Shown here one piece after another: positions 22,769-36,109 of a stretch of DNA of 64,000 nucleotides (position 1 is the first letter of the stretch; each line of letters opens with the position of its first letter). Both the position numbers and the translations under genes were made by a program. The stretch covers positions 1 through 64,000 of the forward strand of contig JAMXBD010002493.1 in the NCBI GenBank assembly GCA_024138025.1, given 5' to 3'. The notes below the pieces were generated by a model. That model saw only the letters and a program-made list of their open reading frames with translations. It was not told the DNA's origin and ran no database searches. The DNA comes from Combretum micranthum. Taxonomy: Eukaryota > Streptophyta > Magnoliopsida > Myrtales > Combretaceae.

Positions 22769-24111
22769 CAAATAAAATATAATTACAAATCAGATACAAA
22801 TGAAAAACAGATCATGACATAATTATAGATCGGTGTGCGTATATTAATTAATGAAGGGGAGAATAGAGTATTAAGAGTTGTAAAAAATGATTAATGGATG
22901 ATAATGAGACATATATGTCGGGATTTGCTAGATTTGGCTGTTTAATAGTGCATGTTCAAAAATTAAAACAATAGGTGGGTTGATAGCCTGCGAGGGAACA
23001 GTAGGCCTTAATGTGTGCAGAAGGATAGGAGCAAAACGAGGAAAGAGATAGCCTAATTGTGTGAGCACTCTTGTGGAGGGTTGAGCCCTAGTTTGTCCTT
23101 TTTTGACTTTATATTTAATTAAGTTCTCAGAGGTCAAGCCATTATTACGAGAAGCAAAAAACTAATTAAAAGCCTATTTTCATGGATTGTATGTTCGTAC
23201 GAAGGAATGCGTGAGGAGAGGAGGAGGAGGAAGAATTTGCTGGAAAGCTCGTATCAAGAGAATGTCAGCTTTTATTCTTATTTCGTGGTACTATACTATA
23301 TTGAATCAGGGTCTGTTTATTGTTGTTAATGTTGTTGTTGGAAGAGGCATGTCATTATGATTTTATTTATCTGAGCTATGTACTGCACAAAATCTTGTAA
23401 TTTTAGGTTTACGTTTATGCTTTTCTCAGCCATCAGAATTTTTAAATTTCTGTGGTGGAAAAAAGGGAAAGGTGCTTAATTTCTGCTCAAATTAACACAT
23501 TAGCAGAAGGACTCGAATTGCTCTGCAAATTATTTTATTGATGAAAAATTCTATAATCTCATAGTAGTTATAATAGAATAAGTCTCTTTACATCATTTAA
23601 CGGTTCTGTTCTATTCAAACCGTTGTTAAAATGCTTAACGATTTTTAATATTAATTTTTTATAATTTATTTTCTTTTCTGCTATAGAGCTAACTGAATTT
23701 TGTAACCCACTGATTCCTAGTATTTCGATTGATAATATCTACTTCCTCCTCGCAGCAAAATATATTATAGATATTCAATATAAAGAAAAATAACTTTTAT
23801 TGAAACTAATCAAGCTCTTCATTAATGGTGGTTAAAAAAAATGAACTTTATGAAACAAGCAAAGGAAAATTTAACTAGTTTGTATTTTGAATACAAATAC
23901 TTGGCTTCTCTCGGGGATTACTGCGAAAAACTGTGGGGGCGCAGTTAAAGCAAGATTAGGCAAAACAGTGACTCATTAGGCAAGTTCGTGGTTGACGGTT
24001 AGAGAGGAGCATGTCCTCTAATGCATCAATTTCCTATTTTATATTTTCTTGGTATCTAGGTTATTTCTAATTATGTATATTAAGGTTTAAATTTTTGTAA
24101 ATACTACATGT
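22769..24111. other. Intergenic DNA, nothing recognised
   Basis: A 69-codon frame at 22928-23137 (minus) and a GA-rich patch near 23210-23235 are present, but no family match is evident. A short hairpin, agagga-gcatg-tcctct, lies at about 24003-24019. Confidence 0.45.
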
Positions 24112-24866
24112 ATATAGACATAAGCATGACTCAATTCCAAACCGAGATTCGAATCGACATTATCACTAGCGGTTCCAGAACCAAAACCAGACCGGTTAGT
24201 CGGTTCTGCAACCACTGGTTTTGCAGTTCTTAGACGGTTCTACGGCCTAGAACCGGGTGGAACTGACGGTTCCAATCGCTTCCATTAAAAAAAGGAAAAT
24301 AGAGAAAAAAATTTTAAAAATTATATTAAATATATAATTATTAACATTTATACTAAGAATAAAATTTATTACCTATTTAAATATTTAATATGTTATTATC
24401 AACAACATAAATAAATATAACTTAAAATAATATATAATTTAGTTTATATAAACTTCTCCAAAAAGCAAAATTCATTTTCTTAATATCGTGAGACTATTTT
24501 TTGTATTGTAATTTTCTTTTTATTCTCTAGAGTATTTTGCAATCTTATACTACTAATTACAATATAAATAAATGCATATTCTAAACAATTTCTTAAAAAT
24601 TTTAGTTAAATAATTTAACACTTATAGACCCAATATAAGTTTAAAAAAACCCAATAATTAATTATTTTGAATTTAAAATTTAAAATTTATTCTATTAAAA
24701 AATGAATTCATTTATTTTTTTTATTTTTATTTTTAAAAAAGGCGATTCCGCGGTTCTAAAATCAAAATCGTGAGAAATGGTTCTTTTCCCGGTTCCTCAT
24801 TTTGCATGACTTAAAACTAGCGATTCTAGTTCGATTCGATTTTAGAACCGTGCCTATATCTATATG
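24112..24866. mobile_element. hAT-like non-autonomous element with GGTTC subterminal repeats
   Basis: The ends are inverted: tatagacataagcatga at the left against an inward-reading tatagatataggcacgg at the right. Both subterminal zones are packed with GGTTC/GAACC words (ctagcggttccagaacc, gaccggttagtcggttctg, ctagaaccgggtggaac on the left; gcggttctaaaatc, ttcccggttcctc, attttagaaccgtgcc on the right). The AT-rich centre (24290-24740) has no coding capacity. The GGCACGGTTC-type terminus is typical of plant hAT elements. No transposase is seen. Confidence 0.65.
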
Positions 24867-26700
24867 TATTCTAGTAAGTATATTGTGTAGTGTGAGGGGT
24901 AAAAATCCTAGTGACTCGATTAGACGATATGGTGCATATGTGGATGATAATATAGAAAAACAACTGCCTCATTTTACACTTATTAAAGCATTCTCATCCT
25001 AAGATCCTTGACACAGGACCTTACGTTAAAGATTTTATTTTTTAAGGTCATATGGAATGAGAAAAGCTCTTTAAACTTTTCAAGATAATTAGTCATTGAC
25101 CCAATAAGTAGGGCTTTATGTCTTTTTAAACATTTTTTAGTTTATTAAATGCATTATGTAAAAGAATACAGGAGCTATAAAACTTATAAAACTTAAAAAG
25201 GTGTAAAGGATCTTGTGTAATAGACTTTACGGATAAAGTGATAAGATTCTAAACACAAAGACATCCTTAAAGTATTGATCTCATACTTAAAAAGACTTCC
25301 TAGAGGTCCTATGCAATGTTGATACTCTTATTTTTCTTGTTTAACTTATATTTTGTTATTTATAATATAAAATCAAAATTTAATCCTAAAAAATTGGTAT
25401 CAAGTCCATGTTGAAAATTTAGATTTTGAGAGCTAAAATTTGCTCACTCAAAATATGACTACTAAGCGTGCATTAAGAACTTTGATCATTACATAAATTT
25501 TGTGAGGATTTTAGTCCAATGATGCTTGAGATAGACATGGATTCCTAAATTCCCAGGATTGCTATGCAACAATTTCAAACCTAAATGACTTATAAAAGTA
25601 CTGTACTATTGAAAGTTAACTAAGAATCTTATAGAATGGTAACTATGATGAATGAAATGCTTATAAAACATATATGATCTTAATGGAAACTAAACTAAGT
25701 AAACTTTTAAGTGATTGGTTAAAAAATTAAGAAGATAAAATAAAAGTGGCTGAGAAATTTTAATAATCATATCATAAATAGTTAAGCCTATATATTGAAT
25801 TAGCTTATATTGAGTTGGACCTTTCACTATCTTAAAACTATAAAATGTGATAGATTGGATTGCATGATGCAAAAGGCTAGGTAATTTAATTAAAATAAAA
25901 CAAAGAATAAAAATAGAAATATAGATTGTTGACTAAATCAATACATAAACATATATTCTTATTTGATTGTGCTTTTATATAAACGAGTACAATGATGCAA
26001 GATAAGATTTAGAGACAAAATGATTTAACACTAAATGAGTGAGATTTAATCTTACATACTCACTTAATAACGGCTTGAATATGAATTCTCATCATAACAT
26101 AAATCCTTAAGGCCTCACTTGTGAGAGATAAAACCAATACGGAAAGTGAACCCTAGTATCTCTAACTTAAAATTACTTTGTGGTAACTATCAAGTAGGGA
26201 TATGGCTAGCAACTTAGACATGCTTAATTAGTAAAGGAGAGAACCCATGATAAGTTTAGATAAATATACAAATCAAAATGATTTAGAAGCCCATATGCTT
26301 AATAGCATCCCATTAACCTTTGTGAAGAATAACTTGACAAAATTGACCTCATCTAATGCATGAACAACGAAGAATCTTATATAGTTGTACATGATGAGTT
26401 CGAAACCAATTTTCATTATCTTAGCATATTGGTGTTTACGAATGAACTTATAATTCCATATAAGAATTTTGCCTCATGAAATGTTTATAGTTGTAATAGG
26501 TGGAAACAAACTTACTAAAGGAAATGAAAATTGCCCTTTTCTTAATCTTAACTCTCTTACCTCTTTTCACATCAAAATTTTTCCTAAAAGAAAACCTGGT
26601 TTCACCCTATCAAATTCTGGAACCAAACTTATCTTCAAAGTGCCTTTACCCATCAATGAATTTACTCAATCTATTTTTATTACGTTCAATAGTACTTTGA
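24867..26700. other. Intergenic or decayed-element DNA
   Basis: This could be the pol-side remnant of the minus-strand gypsy element to the right, but I cannot see protease, RT or integrase motifs. Two overlapping frames near 26469-26720 (plus) are unrecognised. Confidence 0.35.
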
Positions 26701-27149
26701 GAAATCACCTTAGAACTTAGTAGTCAAATGTTGGTCATGGAGATTATCTCCATAATTAATCTTCCACTCTACTAATTTCTCCATGCCCAACAGCTCAATG
26801 TCTATATTAACAAACCCTCTTCTAAGCTTACTCTATTTGCTGACTCCTCACCAAACGAGTAGAGGGACATCTGTTGATGAGTAGATGTAGACTTAGGCTC
26901 CTTAAGCTCCTATTGAATCTAATTAAAACACAAGACAACCCAATAATATATTGGCTTTCCTCTAGGTTGGCTCAATGAACCATGATGGAACTAATCGAAC
27001 TAATACAATTACTATCCTACTTAGCATATGGTCACTTTGCTTGAACTATTCAACCCCACTCGATCCTAACATTCAAAGAAAGTGTCTCAATAGATCAGTA
27101 TCCACTACACTAACAACTTCCTGTGCACTACTATAATTTCCATAACATT

Positions 27150-28200
27150 ACCACACCAAATCACAGCACTCCTCCAATATACATAATCATCCTTAATACT
27201 CTAATGAATGTTAATGAATATCTTAAACATCGCAATGGGCAGAAGATGACTACAATATTCATGAGTGCTTCTCAATCCTAACAATGGATCAAAAAGACAC
27301 AAATGGATGTAGGGAACAAAAAGATGACAAGACTTTGAATGATCTGTAGCTCTTGGTGTGAGTGGAAGAGGCATTAAGTTAGGCAATCGAGGGCTCAATT
27401 GCGACTCATTCGATTTTACTCTTGACACCAAATAAGATAGTTCAACTTCTACGCAACATATTATACAATCTTGATCATCCATCTTTTCTATGCATCCATC
27501 CTCTTCGCATTCATCAAGGATTTCATCCTTTTCTTCTATAACCACATCGATTTGCTCTACTTGGCTCTCTCGAGAATCCCTTACTATTGGCTCTTTTAGT
27601 TGTTTTAATTCCTCCATCATATCAAAAAGAGCAATAGACATCTTTACCTTTAATGCAACTTAGATAGCTTCTTCTAAGTTTACGAAACTTCGAGAACCCA
27701 ATCTCTTGGTAATGTCATAATTGAGACCCTTCACAAATTGGGCAATGGTATATTCTTGAGACTCATCCACTTCACAGCATCTAACATAGACCTTATATTC
27801 TCTTACATATTCTTCAACACCCACTTATTCGTGCTTTAAAGCAAGCAAATATTCATATTGCTCATCTAAGTAGGATGGTGGAACAAAGTCTTTTCTCATT
27901 AATCTCTTCATATGATCTTATGTGATGTCCTCTTGATAGCCATATGATGTCCGATGTCACATAGCACTCTACCACTACAATCTTGTAAATCATGTAGACT
28001 TCTTCGCAATTGCATGACCCAGTTTATAACTAGAATGGGCAAATTTCTCAATAGCTCGAGTAACCTGAAGCTCCCGATCCAAATACTTTCCTAGAGACAC
28101 AAAACCATTTAATCCCAGTATATTCATCCTTATCTCCCTTAGAATTACAGCACTAGGATTATTCTCATAATAATATCGACTAGTCATATCCCCTTCACAT
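27150..28200 (-). pseudogene. Ty3/gypsy gag remnant
   Basis: Read on the minus strand, 28190 to 27650 shows a decayed retrotransposon gag domain: HMKRLMRKDFVPPSYLDEQYE, then EEYVREYKVY and AQFVKGLNYDITKRLG, ending NLEEA-VALKVK. This is the usual PPSY...YLLALK...VEEY..E...GL order of plant gypsy Gag, the capsid/nucleocapsid precursor. It is interrupted by several stop codons. Downstream, 27641-27201 stays open and encodes an acidic stretch (EELKQLKEPIV, then VIEEKDEILDECEEDG) like the spacer after gag. No zinc knuckle, protease or pol follows to the left. The matching primer-binding site at 28568-28579 has the right orientation and spacing for this gag. Confidence 0.8.
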
Positions 28201-28567
28201 GAATTTTGTCAAATACTTTGTGTGCGTAATGTTACTCTTACTTCTAATGTAGATCCAAGTATAACAATACCTCAATATAACGACAATGCTCCAACAAAAC
28301 AAGATACCAACACAATGCAATCACAATCACTACTCAGTAGAATCACTACAAATTATAAACTTAGTTCAAGCATTTCATCTAACACCTTGTAAGCACACTT
28401 CCAAACACATGAGAACACACCATAAACAAGTCTCAACTCCACAAATTCTTCAGTGCAATGGTAGTAACAACAACAACACTAGATTCTACGACCCCAATCT
28501 CCTACTTCAAGTATCAAAATCTAAGATTTTAACAATAATCACAACATTACCCTTGTCATAACCTAAA

Positions 28568-28579
28568 GCTCTGATACCA
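28568..28579 (-). other. Retrotransposon primer-binding site (initiator-Met tRNA type)
   Basis: The minus strand reads TGGTATCAGAGC exactly, the complement of the plant initiator-methionine tRNA 3' end. It follows the inferred LTR edge (tg at 28585 on the plus strand) by a few bases and precedes the gag remnant. Confidence 0.85.
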
Positions 28580-28584
28580 AAAAA

Positions 28585-29800
28585 TGATGTGCACCAACTT
28601 CTATATGGTGGATTAGATCTTGAATATTTCTTTGCAATGAAAATAATGGATATGAACGGCGTTATTAATGGATATTACACACCAAAAGTAAGTCGAATTA
28701 CACTCTTTCTCAATTGATATGACGGATAAGAAAGATTGAGTGATTGTTCGCCACAACTGCAAAAGATTGATAAGAATTTGATGTTTTTGCTCTCAAATAG
28801 AAAGGCAAATACAATGAAGGTTTAATAATAATGTCTAAGCTAGGTTTATAACATAGGAAGGAGTATTTATATAATCCCTCATTAATGGAAAAATGGTAAA
28901 TAATACAAATTAATAAAATGAAAATTCATGCAAAACACAAGACAATGGTCATGCCCTAGGTAACAGGCATTATCATCAATCACAGACCCTATCATGTCCG
29001 TATCACAGGCCGTGATCTCCTCTGAGCAAAATTCTAACATTGATACAAGCTAGATCACAGGCATTATTCAAGATAACACCCTTAGTCACGGGCATGATGT
29101 CGCTCGTGATCTCCTTTGATTCCTCCTTGTCTAATCATGGCCATTATAGGCTTGTTCTCTTTATTTCTCTCATATTTTCTATAAATTAATTCACGACAAC
29201 TTGCATGATGCATCCTAAAGCCATATAGGAAATCATACTCATCTTCATGAGTCCAAATTATCATCTTCCTTAATCTTTTGATATGAGCTTGATAATCAAT
29301 GAAGAGATTCTCCTTTTCTTGCATGGATTTGGCGAGGATCCTTCGAGTTGGTCCTTGACTTCCTCTAATGCGAGGTTTGGCAATAAATTTCGTGATTCGA
29401 TTCTTATCAAGCTTTTAATGAAAATAGTCTTTTAGAAAGGGCACTATTGTCTTCACCACATGAACAAAAGAAATACCTCAAATGAGTATTCTCACTAATC
29501 TTTCTCAAACTTTAATTCTAACAAACTAATTATCGGTAGAATTCCCGATTACTAAGTTTCCACCTTAAATTGGCAATAACTTTCTCATTTTAACTCCAAA
29601 TTTTGCATATGAGAAGTTGATTTCTACTTACTTTGGATGCTCTATCTTTTTCTAAGATAAATTCAAACATTTAAGGTCTATACGTCTCATAATCAAAGGG
29701 GTCAGATTGTGCCTAAACTTATGTTTGATTCCATTTTGACACTTTTCCCAATTTCTACCTATGTAGGCTCTTTAAGTCAAGTATTTATTATTCCCACACT
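28585..29800 (-). mobile_element. Probable 5' LTR of the minus-strand gypsy element (outer edge unresolved)
   Basis: The primer-binding site next to 28585 implies that LTR sequence lies to its right on the plus strand. The tract contains repeated 'cacgggc/cacaggc...gtgatctcct' phrases (about 28965-29120). I could not find the second LTR or a target duplication, so the outer end is a guess. The 80-codon minus frame at 29082-29324 is therefore not called as a gene. Confidence 0.45.
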
Positions 29801-31640
29801 AAAAAACAAATAAAATATAGTAATAAGTTGTTATACATGTGTGATCCTAGTGATATTGTTCAAAAGTAAAATTTTTCCTAAAATAGCCTTTGTAAAGAAG
29901 TTAGAAAACTTGGATTCATGAGTAATAAACCCTGAAACTTGTGGTGACATTTCATTTCCTAGGACTTTACAAACAGGTGACTCAACTTGAAATGAGACGT
30001 TATATTTTGCTTTATTCTTTATAAATTTCAGCTTAATTTTTATTTGGAAACTATTTGGCAAAACATTGATTGATATTTCTTTATGTGCTTTTAAGAAAAA
30101 AATTTCAAGTTGTGAAAATTGCAAAAATTTGTAATCGTAGTCTCTTCATTTTCAAGAAAATAGGCAAGTGGTTTTGGATTCAATTTTTTTTTTTTTTTTT
30201 GATGAACTATTCCCTCTCACACATAACGAATGAATTTTGGAAGAAGATATTTTGCATAACAAAGAATTGTTAGCCTATAGGGTTCAAGAAATCATTTTGA
30301 CATTATAACAACATCACTATGAGCATTTATTTACATGAACATAAAATTTAAAGTTGAGAATATTAAAATCTTAAAATGACCATAAACGAACAATAACAAC
30401 ATAAACTTAGCAAAATAAAAATGAGAGTCATAGATTGTATTCAAGACATCTCAGGAATTGAAATAATCTAGTCACCAAGAAAATAAAATAAAATAAAACA
30501 AGATGAAATATAATAAAGTGGGAGTCTTAGCTTTTAAACAAAACTCCTCAAGAATTTGAAATAGATAAGTTTTTTTAGGCTTGAATATGAATAAGTTCGA
30601 GACTAGAAATTGACTAGTCTTATTATGACTTGAAATAAACAAGTCTTAAACACAAAAATAAATTGCTTCAAATGTAAAGAGTATGATTAGATTAGTAATC
30701 AATATGCTATAAAGTTTATACATATACTTGTACATATAAATACTTATGTTGTCTTGTATTTTTTCATCTCTAGCATGATGTATTACTAAGATATTTTATG
30801 GAAATTAATTAAAGACACACATACATATGCTACATAATGTAATGCATGAAGGAGGTTTAGTGTTTTTACCTAAAGGAAGAAATGAAATATGTATAAGGAA
30901 ATAAGGGAGAGAGAGGTGGCATGATAGAGAGAGAGAATAGACAAAATTTGAGAGTTTGGAGAGAATGTGGTGTTATGTAAAGTGTGGGAAAAACGAAGAA
31001 GGGAAAGGGTATTTGTGGAGGAAAAATAGGTGAATTAAAGTATGAAAAGAAATTGAAAAATAAAAATAAATATGTAAGATGGAAAGGGGGAGCCGACGGT
31101 GGGGAGAGAAAGAGAGAGAGAGATTGATGTGAACAATAATGAATAGTGATGAATGGTAATAAATAGTGAATGAATAGAAGAAAAGGCAATTATTTACCGG
31201 TAGAAAAAAAAAACGCGTATAAGTTATGTTTAACTAACATTTTTATAGAACGATAAAATTGTATATGATATTACATAGATAATTTAATATTATTGTATTA
31301 CTAACTGTTTTTTGGGTTATATTATCTTAATTTGCTTGTTGGTGATTGGGTACAAAAACTGCTATACTCCTATCGTTTTAAAGTAAAACACTTATAGTAG
31401 TCTTATTTTCAAGGTTTTCACATTTGCCTACTTCATATGATATTTTAGGGTTCTAGAATTGTATCTAATCAAGTCTAGGGTATAAGGTTGACTTAGTTTG
31501 ACTTTAGGATTTCGATTCCAGTACTGACTTTAAGGTTTTGATAATTCTTCTAGGCTTTATTTAATCCATAGGAATTCATACCTTAATTGATCCATTATTA
31601 AATAAACTTCTATGATTCTGTACTATTATTGTGAAAATAT
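29801..31640. other. AT-rich DNA with a purine-rich tract
   Basis: 30866-31189 is strongly purine-rich on the plus strand (gagagagagg, agagagagagag) and opens a 107-codon minus frame that is composition-driven. Next to it lie repeated aatgaatagtgatgaatggt words (31135-31175). Nothing else is recognised. Confidence 0.5.
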
Positions 31641-33050
31641 TGTTTTTTAGCTTCAAAGATCATAAAAAGAAGAAATAAGGTGATTTGGACCAAGATTGGA
31701 GCAAAAAAAAAAAAAAAAAATGTTTGAAGATAGATTCCAATTATAGCCCAAAGATCCTAACTGAGGGTAAGAATACAAGGCAAAAGTCCAAATCACACCC
31801 TCGATCTACACTACCATTTATACTGACAAAACAGTGCCTTATAATTTAAGAGCATAGCCTAAACCACACCTAAAGTTGCGCCTATGGTATGAATTGAAAA
31901 CAAATTACACCTTTGATAAAAAAAGATATAACTTCTACCGCGGTCAATCTTTGAGCCCATGATCCAAGACACAAGAAGTGACCATGTCCTTGATGTCATG
32001 AATATGCTGCCTTGCATACACATGTGAGGATAGAGATGAATTCTATCAAAAAGAATTTGCCATGTCAACGAATAGAATCTTCATGTTTTCTATGCCTTGA
32101 CTCCTATAAATAAATGTGCAGAGGCATTGTGAAAAAGTTTGTACCATATGTAACAAATTCATGACCTATAATAGATTAATGTAAGAATTTCTAGTGAGAA
32201 AAACTCATCTTTCATAAGAAATTCAAGTTTTCTAGATAAATTCATTTTACATTTGTTCTTACAAGATTTTGTGCTTAATTTGTAATTTTCATCTTTAATT
32301 TTATATTATTTTTCTTGAATTTGTGTTTAATGTTTACATCTATAGAGAAATAGTTATCTTTAGTTAGGGTTTGTGAATCTAAGATCCGATTCATGTGATA
32401 TCAAACACATTTTAATTGAATATTGACTAGGTACTTGCATTTAGTAACTCAAACCTTAATTCATGGGTTTATGTGAGTGCAACATGTAGATTCATGTTTG
32501 AGTTCAACTGAATAGATTAAGAGATTATTTTTTTGAATAAATCTAGATTGTTAATGAAGTTGCTCATAATCACCTAGAGATAATGATGGTGAAACTTTTT
32601 GTCACTTGGTTTTAAAATTCATTAAATGGGTTTTTAATAAAATGATTCTTAATCTTTATGCGGATCTAGGTTGCTAATAACATGGAAAAGATTCTGGTGG
32701 TCTGGCTTGATCTTGAGAGAGGCATTAACTTACCTTAGTAAATCTGACAGTACAAGTATACCTATCAAACAACTCTTTGAGTTTGTTAAGAAATCACATC
32801 ATAAGGACTTAGTGAAGCAAATCTTAAGCTTTAGCTTGCTTTAACAAACTTATATCTTTAATTTGTCTTGAAAATGTGTGTATAATTATTTCTAACCTTA
32901 ACTTAGTTTTTTATTGTTTAGTATGTTCTTGTAAATCTTTCTTTGACTAGATAATGGATGAAAAGTGAGTACGATAGATGCTAATGATCTCCAAGGAATA
33001 TGATCTAATACTTTCTATACTGCTTCGATAGGTGCACTTGCCTGTGTTGG
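31640..33050 (+). mobile_element. Possible decayed LTR or LARD-like segment
   Basis: A TATA-like ctataaataaatgtgcagagg at 32103-32123, followed by agaaaaactc and long AT-rich leader sequence (ttagggtttgtgaatctaagatc), resembles the layout of the 34.7-36.1 kb LTR-like element. No ends, target duplication or coding remnants were found, so this is tentative. Confidence 0.3.
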
Positions 33051-34084
33051 TGATTATGACTTAAGTTGAATAAAACTTATAAGCATTTTAATAAAATTTT
33101 GGAGCACTTCAGCTTCATGTTTTTTTTTTTAAATGCAAAATCCACACAACAACTAGGTTTCACCTATAAGATTATCGTAAAATCTAAGGGTATATACGAG
33201 CAGCTATAATTGACTAATGGTGCTAATGGGTGATATTTATGACAGCTTTCATATAAGACGATTTATGTAGTTGAGTATCCTCACCATGGTTATAATAATG
33301 GTTGTTGGTTTCAATCATGGTATTAGTTTTGGTTTTAGTTATTTATTATAATTAAAGTTTTTAGGTGCTAGGGAGTGCTCACACCATGATTAATCATGTA
33401 CTAAAGAGTCATGAGTTACTTTATATCTTAGGACATCGAGATTGTACCATTCAATAGACCTAAATTAAGCTAATAGTTAGTTTCTGTGCATTATTATCTA
33501 GCTTTATGTGTTATGATTATATAAAATTCGCATATCTGTGTGGTGACTACATGTTCATTTTCAACCTCCACTTATGAGACAAGATTTTCAAGCACATATG
33601 CTATGACCTAATTTGGTTATGGATGCTAAGTTTATTTTCTATATATGATGGTTTTGAAAGACTATGTGTTAGTTTATGTTTTCCAATTTTATCTATTTCC
33701 CTGATGTAATATGTCAGTTAGAGTTTAACTCCTGTGAGCTATTATAATTACATGATGATTCCTATTAAGAGAGTTCAATAAGTATTATATTAATAGGTTC
33801 TTAACTATTGAATACTTATATTGTGGTATGAGTTTGTGGTGGAGTGGTCATGCCATATGTTTTTGGTGCATTATACCAAAGCTAGAGGGTACTTAGTGAA
33901 ATCTTAAATGAATTATCCATAGGTGGGTCAAGTAACTCGATTACAATGGTAAATGAGGAGATTTAGTGCAACATTATAGGTAGATGGGAAATAAGAGCAT
34001 TTTTCTTATTATGTTGTTTCATTTTCTTGGATTCTCCTTCATTTAATTTACGTAATCTTACTATTTTTATTAAATTAAATTATA
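33051..34084. other. Intergenic DNA, nothing recognised
   Basis: No coding signal or repeat edge seen. Confidence 0.5.
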
Positions 34085-34684
34085 CTAGAAGGTATCAATG
34101 TTTAGAAATAAGCTTATTTAAGATATCAACGTTTTGAGTAGTTTAAAAGAGATTTAAATGTTTGGCAAAGTATAATAAATAAAGTATCAATGTTTTGCAA
34201 AATTCATTTGAGGTATCAATACTTAGATTAGTTTTCAATTCAATCTCTTTAATTTTCTATCAATGGTCATGTTGATGGCCCATTCTTCATGATGAGCCTA
34301 CTTGAGTTGAACCCTGTATGCTAATGAACCGAGTCAACCTAACAGGCCTAGGTCCCATTAGTTGTTATGCAGCCCAACCTCATTATCGATCTCAATAAGT
34401 CACTCGGTTGCCTCCACATTACTTCTTACTCGGTACGGATAGCTTGGATGGCCTCAATTCTTATGTAGTAAAGATGTGACCTCCCCAACAATCTCCACTA
34501 TGTACGTCCAACCAACTACTCACCCATTACGACCATAACCACTAGGTCGGCCTATAAATACTTATCTGCCTCTTTGAAGATAGGCAATGTCGCACTCGAT
34601 TATTCTTCATCATATAAATTATGGGCTAATCATAGCAAACACTGACCTAAGCATTGGAGTAACCTTGTCGGGCCCATGCCCAAT

Positions 34685-36109
34685 TGTTAAGATGAATATT
34701 ACTCAATAATTCATTGGTTTAATTTGGATTAATTTGTTATTAATTTTATAGAAATTATATGGAATCGATACTTAATCGTGATTTATATGAATATCAGGTC
34801 TTTGAAGCCAAAAGAAGTGAAAAATACAAGATTGGAGCAAAATTGAATCAAAGGAGAAAAATTACATTGAAGGCCGGCTGTGCATATGCTTAGGCCGTCG
34901 GCCTTTATCATTCTGGACATCACGCACACAATAAAGGCCGCCAGCTTATCTATCAACGCCGCCGGCCATTACAACGCTGGACGCACGAAAGGAGATCAAA
35001 GCCGTCAGCGTATCTGGGCTTCTTGCCGGCCATCCTGGGAATTTCGCCAGCCTTCTTGTAATGGGGGTAAATGAAAAGCTGTAACGGCCGGGTAAATGAA
35101 AAGTTGTAACGGCTGGGTAAATGAAAAGCCATGAAGCATTTAGGCCGGTCAATTCATGATCTAAATGGATCCAGCCTTTGTCCCTACGAATTCCATAACT
35201 TCCAAACTTGTATTTATATTATTTAGGGTTTCTTTCAAGAGGAATTATTCATTCCATATTCAGATACAATTTTGTAAGAAAACCCTAGAGAGAATTCTAA
35301 GGGTCATGAGTGGCTAAACTCCAAATCTAGCCAAAGGGATTATTGCAAATCAATTCAAGAGGGATTGTGAGACCAAAGTGGTTTGATTTCATTGTTCTCT
35401 ATTTTGAATATTTATATTTCATCAGATTTATTTGTGATTGTTTGTCTATTATTGATATAACTTTGGATCGGTTGTATTAGATAACAAACAATAATCAATC
35501 AATTAGGACTCATATCCGTAATTGTATGAATCTCCTAATATAAAGTGATGAAACACGATAGTCATAAAATAGATGATTATTTGTTGTTGTTGATGAAATA
35601 TAATCTATTCTAAATGATCCATGCTCTATGAGATTGTTGATTAGGGTTAGGTCTCTCTAATTTCTAATGCAGTTGATAGATTAAACCTTAAGAGCTTGTT
35701 TAGAGTTGTCTATTCGATTAGGAATAATCAAAGATCTTATCTTGGTTATTTAATATATAAAAAGAGATTGATTTTTAGAGCTTGTTGAAAATTATAACTA
35801 ACCTATTCAAAATAGGAATAATAATTATTGAGTCAAGGATCAATCCCGGGAATTGAATTGTAATAAGACCTAGGCTAGATAATCTTTTTAATATAGAAAT
35901 TCTTGTTAATTAGATATAGGTTTATTTTAATCGTGTGATTTCAAAAACCCCTTATTTTATTTTCTTTTTTCTCTTCTTAATCTCGATAGAAACTTGGGAA
36001 TTTTACCAGTCCCTGTGGAGACGATCCTGCTCACTCTATTTACAAATATTTAAAGCAGGTTGATTATAAATTATTATTTTTGTTGGATTCGACACCCACC
36101 ACCAGTACA
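34685..36109 (+). mobile_element. 1.4-kb LTR-like element (family E), plus orientation
   Basis: Starts TGTTAAGATG and ends CCAGTACA, flanked by ccaat (34680-34684) and ccact (36110-36114), a 4-of-5 target duplication. It shares with 50.95-52.34 kb a GC-rich leader of repeated gccggcc/ggcc(g)tcggcc words (34873-35060), ccctagagagaattc-type sequence, and a 3' end with gtccctgtggagacgatcc and ttggattcgacaccc. These features fit a solo LTR or TRIM/LARD-type gypsy derivative. No protein is encoded. Confidence 0.6.
35065..35130 (+). repeat. 25-bp minisatellite, about 2.6 units
   Basis: Units of gggtaaatgaaaag(c/t)(t/c)gtaacggc start at 35065, 35090 and 35115. Two are complete and one is partial, inside the leader of the 34.7-36.1 kb element. 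Confidence 0.9.

Noticed and set aside
30866..31189. 107-codon minus-strand frame rich in F, L, P and S
   Set aside because: Composition-driven by a purine/pyrimidine-biased tract, with no domain.
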